Program-made: the position numbers and the translations under genes
Origin: Candidatus Aminicenantes bacterium UBA647
GTDB lineage: Bacteria > Acidobacteriota > Aminicenantia > UBA2199
Direction: 5' to 3'
Length of the DNA: 5,671 nucleotides
Assembly (NCBI GenBank): GCA_002299555.1
Contig: DBOL01000018.1
Location: 573 to 6,243, forward strand
Notes under the pieces: model-generated
What the model was told of the DNA's origin: nothing
The model's input: only the letters and a program-made list of their open reading frames with translations
Databases searched by the model: none
Part shown: positions 4,472-5,671 of the stretch, one piece after another
How positions within the stretch are numbered: the first letter of the stretch is position 1
Layout of the letters: each line of letters starts with the position of its first letter

Positions 4472-5494
4472 ATGAAATTGAGTGATTTTAATTTTAAGCT
4501 GCCTGAAGAACGTATTGCAAGGTTTCCTTCTGATAAACGTTCAGGGTCAAAACTTATGGTTATTGACAGAGGCACCGGGGAAATCTCTCATCATATATTT
4601 TCAGATCTCCCGGATCATTTAGCAAAAAACGATTTCATAGTAATGAATAATACAAAAGTGGACCCGGTTCGAATCTTTGCTTACACGGGCGAAAAAAGAA
4701 TCGAGTTTCTGATTACTAAAAGATCCCCAGGCAATATTATTGAAGGATTTGCACTTCCGGCTAAAAAGCTCAGGGAAGGTGTCAGTGTTGATTTTGGAGA
4801 AGGGCGAGAGGGTGTGGTCGAATCTATCGGATTCAGAGGTAGAAGAACTATAAGATGCAATTGTTCAGTGGATGAAATAATTAAAGATGGTTTTGCACCT
4901 CTTCCGCCTTATATAAAAAGAAGATATGACGAAGCATATCAGCACAGAACTTTTGACCTGAAACGATATCAGACAATCTATTCCAGGCATTCCGGATCAA
5001 TTGCTGCTCCAACAGCCGGCCTGCACTTTGATGAGAGCCTTCTGGAATCTATAAGGACAAAAAATGAAATTCTTGAAGTTACTCTCAGTGTCGGTCCTGC
5101 TACATTTCAGAAGATTGAGGTTGATAACATAAAAGATCACAGTATGGGTGTTGAAAATATCAGGATCGAAAAATCGGTTTCAGACAGGATAGACTTTCTA
5201 AAGAAGAATGATAATAATTTATTGGCAATTGGTACTACCTCTGTCAGATCTCTCGAAACCTGGGCAGCAAAAAAGCCGGAGGAAGAGAGTTTTAGTTCAG
5301 ATCTTTTTATTTCTCCCGGGTTCAGGTTTAAAATGGTTGACAAACTACTTACAAACTTCCATCTTCCCGAGTCATCTCTTTTTATACTTGTATCATCGTT
5401 TGCAGGTCTTGACCTCATGAAAAAAGCATATCAAATTGCTATAGAAAGAGAATATAATTTTTTTTCTTATGGTGATGCGATGCTTATAATTTAG
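4472..5494 (+). CDS. queA: S-adenosylmethionine:tRNA ribosyltransferase-isomerase
   Basis: QueA transfers and isomerises the ribosyl part of S-adenosylmethionine onto the 7-deazaguanine base (preQ1) at position 34 of GUN tRNAs, making epoxyqueuosine and releasing adenine and methionine. The 340-residue protein is a full-length cytoplasmic QueA. It begins M-K-L-S-D-F-N-F-x-L-P-E, as the family does, which confirms the start. Signatures are N-N-T (59-61), LPPYIKR (144-150), Y-Q-T-I-Y-S (166-171), APTAGLHFDE (179-188), G-x-x-T-F-Q (208-213), D-H-S-M (222-225), GTTSVRSLE (254-262), a stretch from P-G-F-R-F-K-x-V-D (282-290) into TNFHLPES (294-301), and F-F-S-Y-G-D-A-M (330-337). The N-terminal motif reads NNTKVDPVR where E. 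coli has NNTRVIPAR. It is the only gene here with no Shine-Dalgarno site before its ATG. No other queuosine gene is in the window; the tRNA after it is not a queuosine tRNA if it is tRNA-Thr. Confidence 0.97.
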   Translation: MKLSDFNFKLPEERIARFPSDKRSGSKLMVIDRGTGEISHHIFSDLPDHLAKNDFIVMNNTKVDPVRIFAYTGEKRIEFLITKRSPGNIIEGFALPAKKLREGVSVDFGEGREGVVESIGFRGRRTIRCNCSVDEIIKDGFAPLPPYIKRRYDEAYQHRTFDLKRYQTIYSRHSGSIAAPTAGLHFDESLLESIRTKNEILEVTLSVGPATFQKIEVDNIKDHSMGVENIRIEKSVSDRIDFLKKNDNNLLAIGTTSVRSLETWAAKKPEEESFSSDLFISPGFRFKMVDKLLTNFHLPESSLFILVSSFAGLDLMKKAYQIAIEREYNFFSYGDAMLII

Positions 5495-5530
5495 AAAAAA
5501 ATATTAATTACAAATTTATTTAAAAAATCG

Positions 5531-5559
5531 TTGCAGAAAATGAAAAAAAAGGGTATAAT
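5531..5559 (+). promoter_or_regulatory. Possible upstream promoter before the tRNA
   Basis: A perfect TATAAT (5554-5559) has TTGCAG (5531-5536, 3 of 6) 17 bases upstream. A transcript starting near 5566 would begin inside the queA terminator hairpin, which it could not then form fully, so it could reach the tRNA as a tandem promoter. The weak -35 and the AT-rich setting keep confidence low. Confidence 0.3.
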
Positions 5560-5563
5560 TCGC

Positions 5564-5591
5564 CTGAAAAAGTGGATTTTTCCAGTTTTTT
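5564..5591 (+). terminator. Probable rho-independent terminator of queA
   Basis: CTGAAAAA (5564-5571) pairs with TTTTTcCAG (5577-5585, one bulged C) around the loop GTGGA, followed by six T (5586-5591). An alternative fold pairs TGGA (5573-5576) with TCCA (5581-5584) and the A-run with the T-run. It begins 70 bases after the queA stop and ends 4 bases before the tRNA promoter. The stem is AT-rich and therefore weak. Confidence 0.5.
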
Positions 5592-5595
5592 AAAA

Positions 5596-5625
5596 TTGAC
5601 ACACCTGCTATGGGTGTGGTATACT
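5596..5625 (+). promoter_or_regulatory. Strong sigma-70 promoter of the tRNA gene
   Basis: A perfect TTGACA (5596-5601), an 18-base spacer and TATACT (5620-5625, 5 of 6) give a start near 5632, about 7 bases before the mature tRNA end at 5639. The bases after the -10 (CTTTGAG) are not GC-rich, so a classic stringent-control discriminator is not evident. Confidence 0.85.
5600..5618. repeat. Inverted repeat inside the tRNA promoter spacer
   Basis: CACACC (5600-5605) and GGTGTG (5613-5618) form a perfect 6-bp dyad with a 7-base centre. It overlaps the last two bases of the -35 and fills most of the spacer, the position expected of an operator. No regulator is identified. Confidence 0.45.
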
Positions 5626-5638
5626 CTTTGAGTTTTTT

Positions 5639-5671
5639 GCTGGCGTAGCTCAGTTGGTAGAGCAGCTGATT
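5639..5671 (+). tRNA. tRNA gene, 5' part, probably tRNA-Thr (cut by window end)
   Basis: The window ends inside a tRNA. Visible are the 7-base acceptor strand GCTGGCG (5639-5645), T8-A9, the D-stem GCTC (5648-5651) pairing with GAGC (5660-5663), the D-loop AGTTGGTA, position 26 A, the 5' anticodon stem GCTGA (5665-5669), and T32-T33. The anticodon is the next three bases, outside the window. The GCTGGCG start and AGCTGATT run resemble bacterial tRNA-Thr(UGU) as I remember it. tRNA identity is near certain; the amino acid is inferred. It has its own strong promoter and may head a tRNA cluster. Confidence 0.9.

Noticed and set aside
1..5671. CRISPR array, insertion sequence, phage or toxin-antitoxin module
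   Set aside because: No regularly spaced repeats, transposase-like frames, terminal inverted repeats or paired small genes are seen; the genes are ordinary metabolic, tRNA-modification and envelope genes.

Overview
This is an AT-rich bacterial chromosome segment with six protein genes and the 5' part of a tRNA gene. Promoters are of the sigma-70 type (the tRNA promoter is TTGACA-18-TATACT) and there are clear rho-independent terminators. Shine-Dalgarno (SD) sites are strong and close to the start (AAGGAGG, GGAGGG, GAGGAG). A CsgG-type secreted protein points to a cell with an outer membrane. The dense SD use argues mildly against typical Bacteroidetes. A deeply branching Gram-negative phylum of the FCB/Cloacimonadota/Delongbacteria kind is a guess from composition and gene flavour, not something the window proves.

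Layout. (1) 86-238 (+) encodes a 50-residue CxxC...CxxC zinc-ribbon protein of the DUF5679 type, as a single-gene unit closed by a GC-rich terminator. (2) 3303-326 (-) is a three-gene operon: LeuC/HacA-type dehydratase large subunit, LeuD/HacB-type small subunit (ATGA overlap), then an isocitrate/isopropylmalate-family beta-decarboxylating dehydrogenase. (3) 4305-3583 (-) is an orphan CsgG-like secreted protein with its own promoter and terminator. (4) 4472-5494 (+) is queA, the queuosine-pathway ribosyltransferase-isomerase, divergent from the CsgG-like gene and apparently without a leader or SD. (5) 5596-5671 (+) is a strong promoter and the first 33 bases of a tRNA, probably tRNA-Thr, cut by the window end just before the anticodon.

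How the genes work together. The operon holds a dehydratase/isomerase and a dehydrogenase that would act in sequence on a 2- or 3-hydroxy tricarboxylate or dicarboxylate: isomerisation, then oxidative decarboxylation to a 2-oxoacid. This chemistry is shared by leucine synthesis, the alpha-aminoadipate lysine route and the aconitase/isocitrate dehydrogenase step. The dehydrogenase carries NADP-type residues (Lys-Tyr plus Tyr...Lys, as in NADP isocitrate dehydrogenase), while its substrate loop and the small subunit's recognition loop match none of the textbook signatures. The true substrate of this operon is the most interesting open question here. I see no mobile element, CRISPR array or phage gene, and no clearly new multi-gene system.
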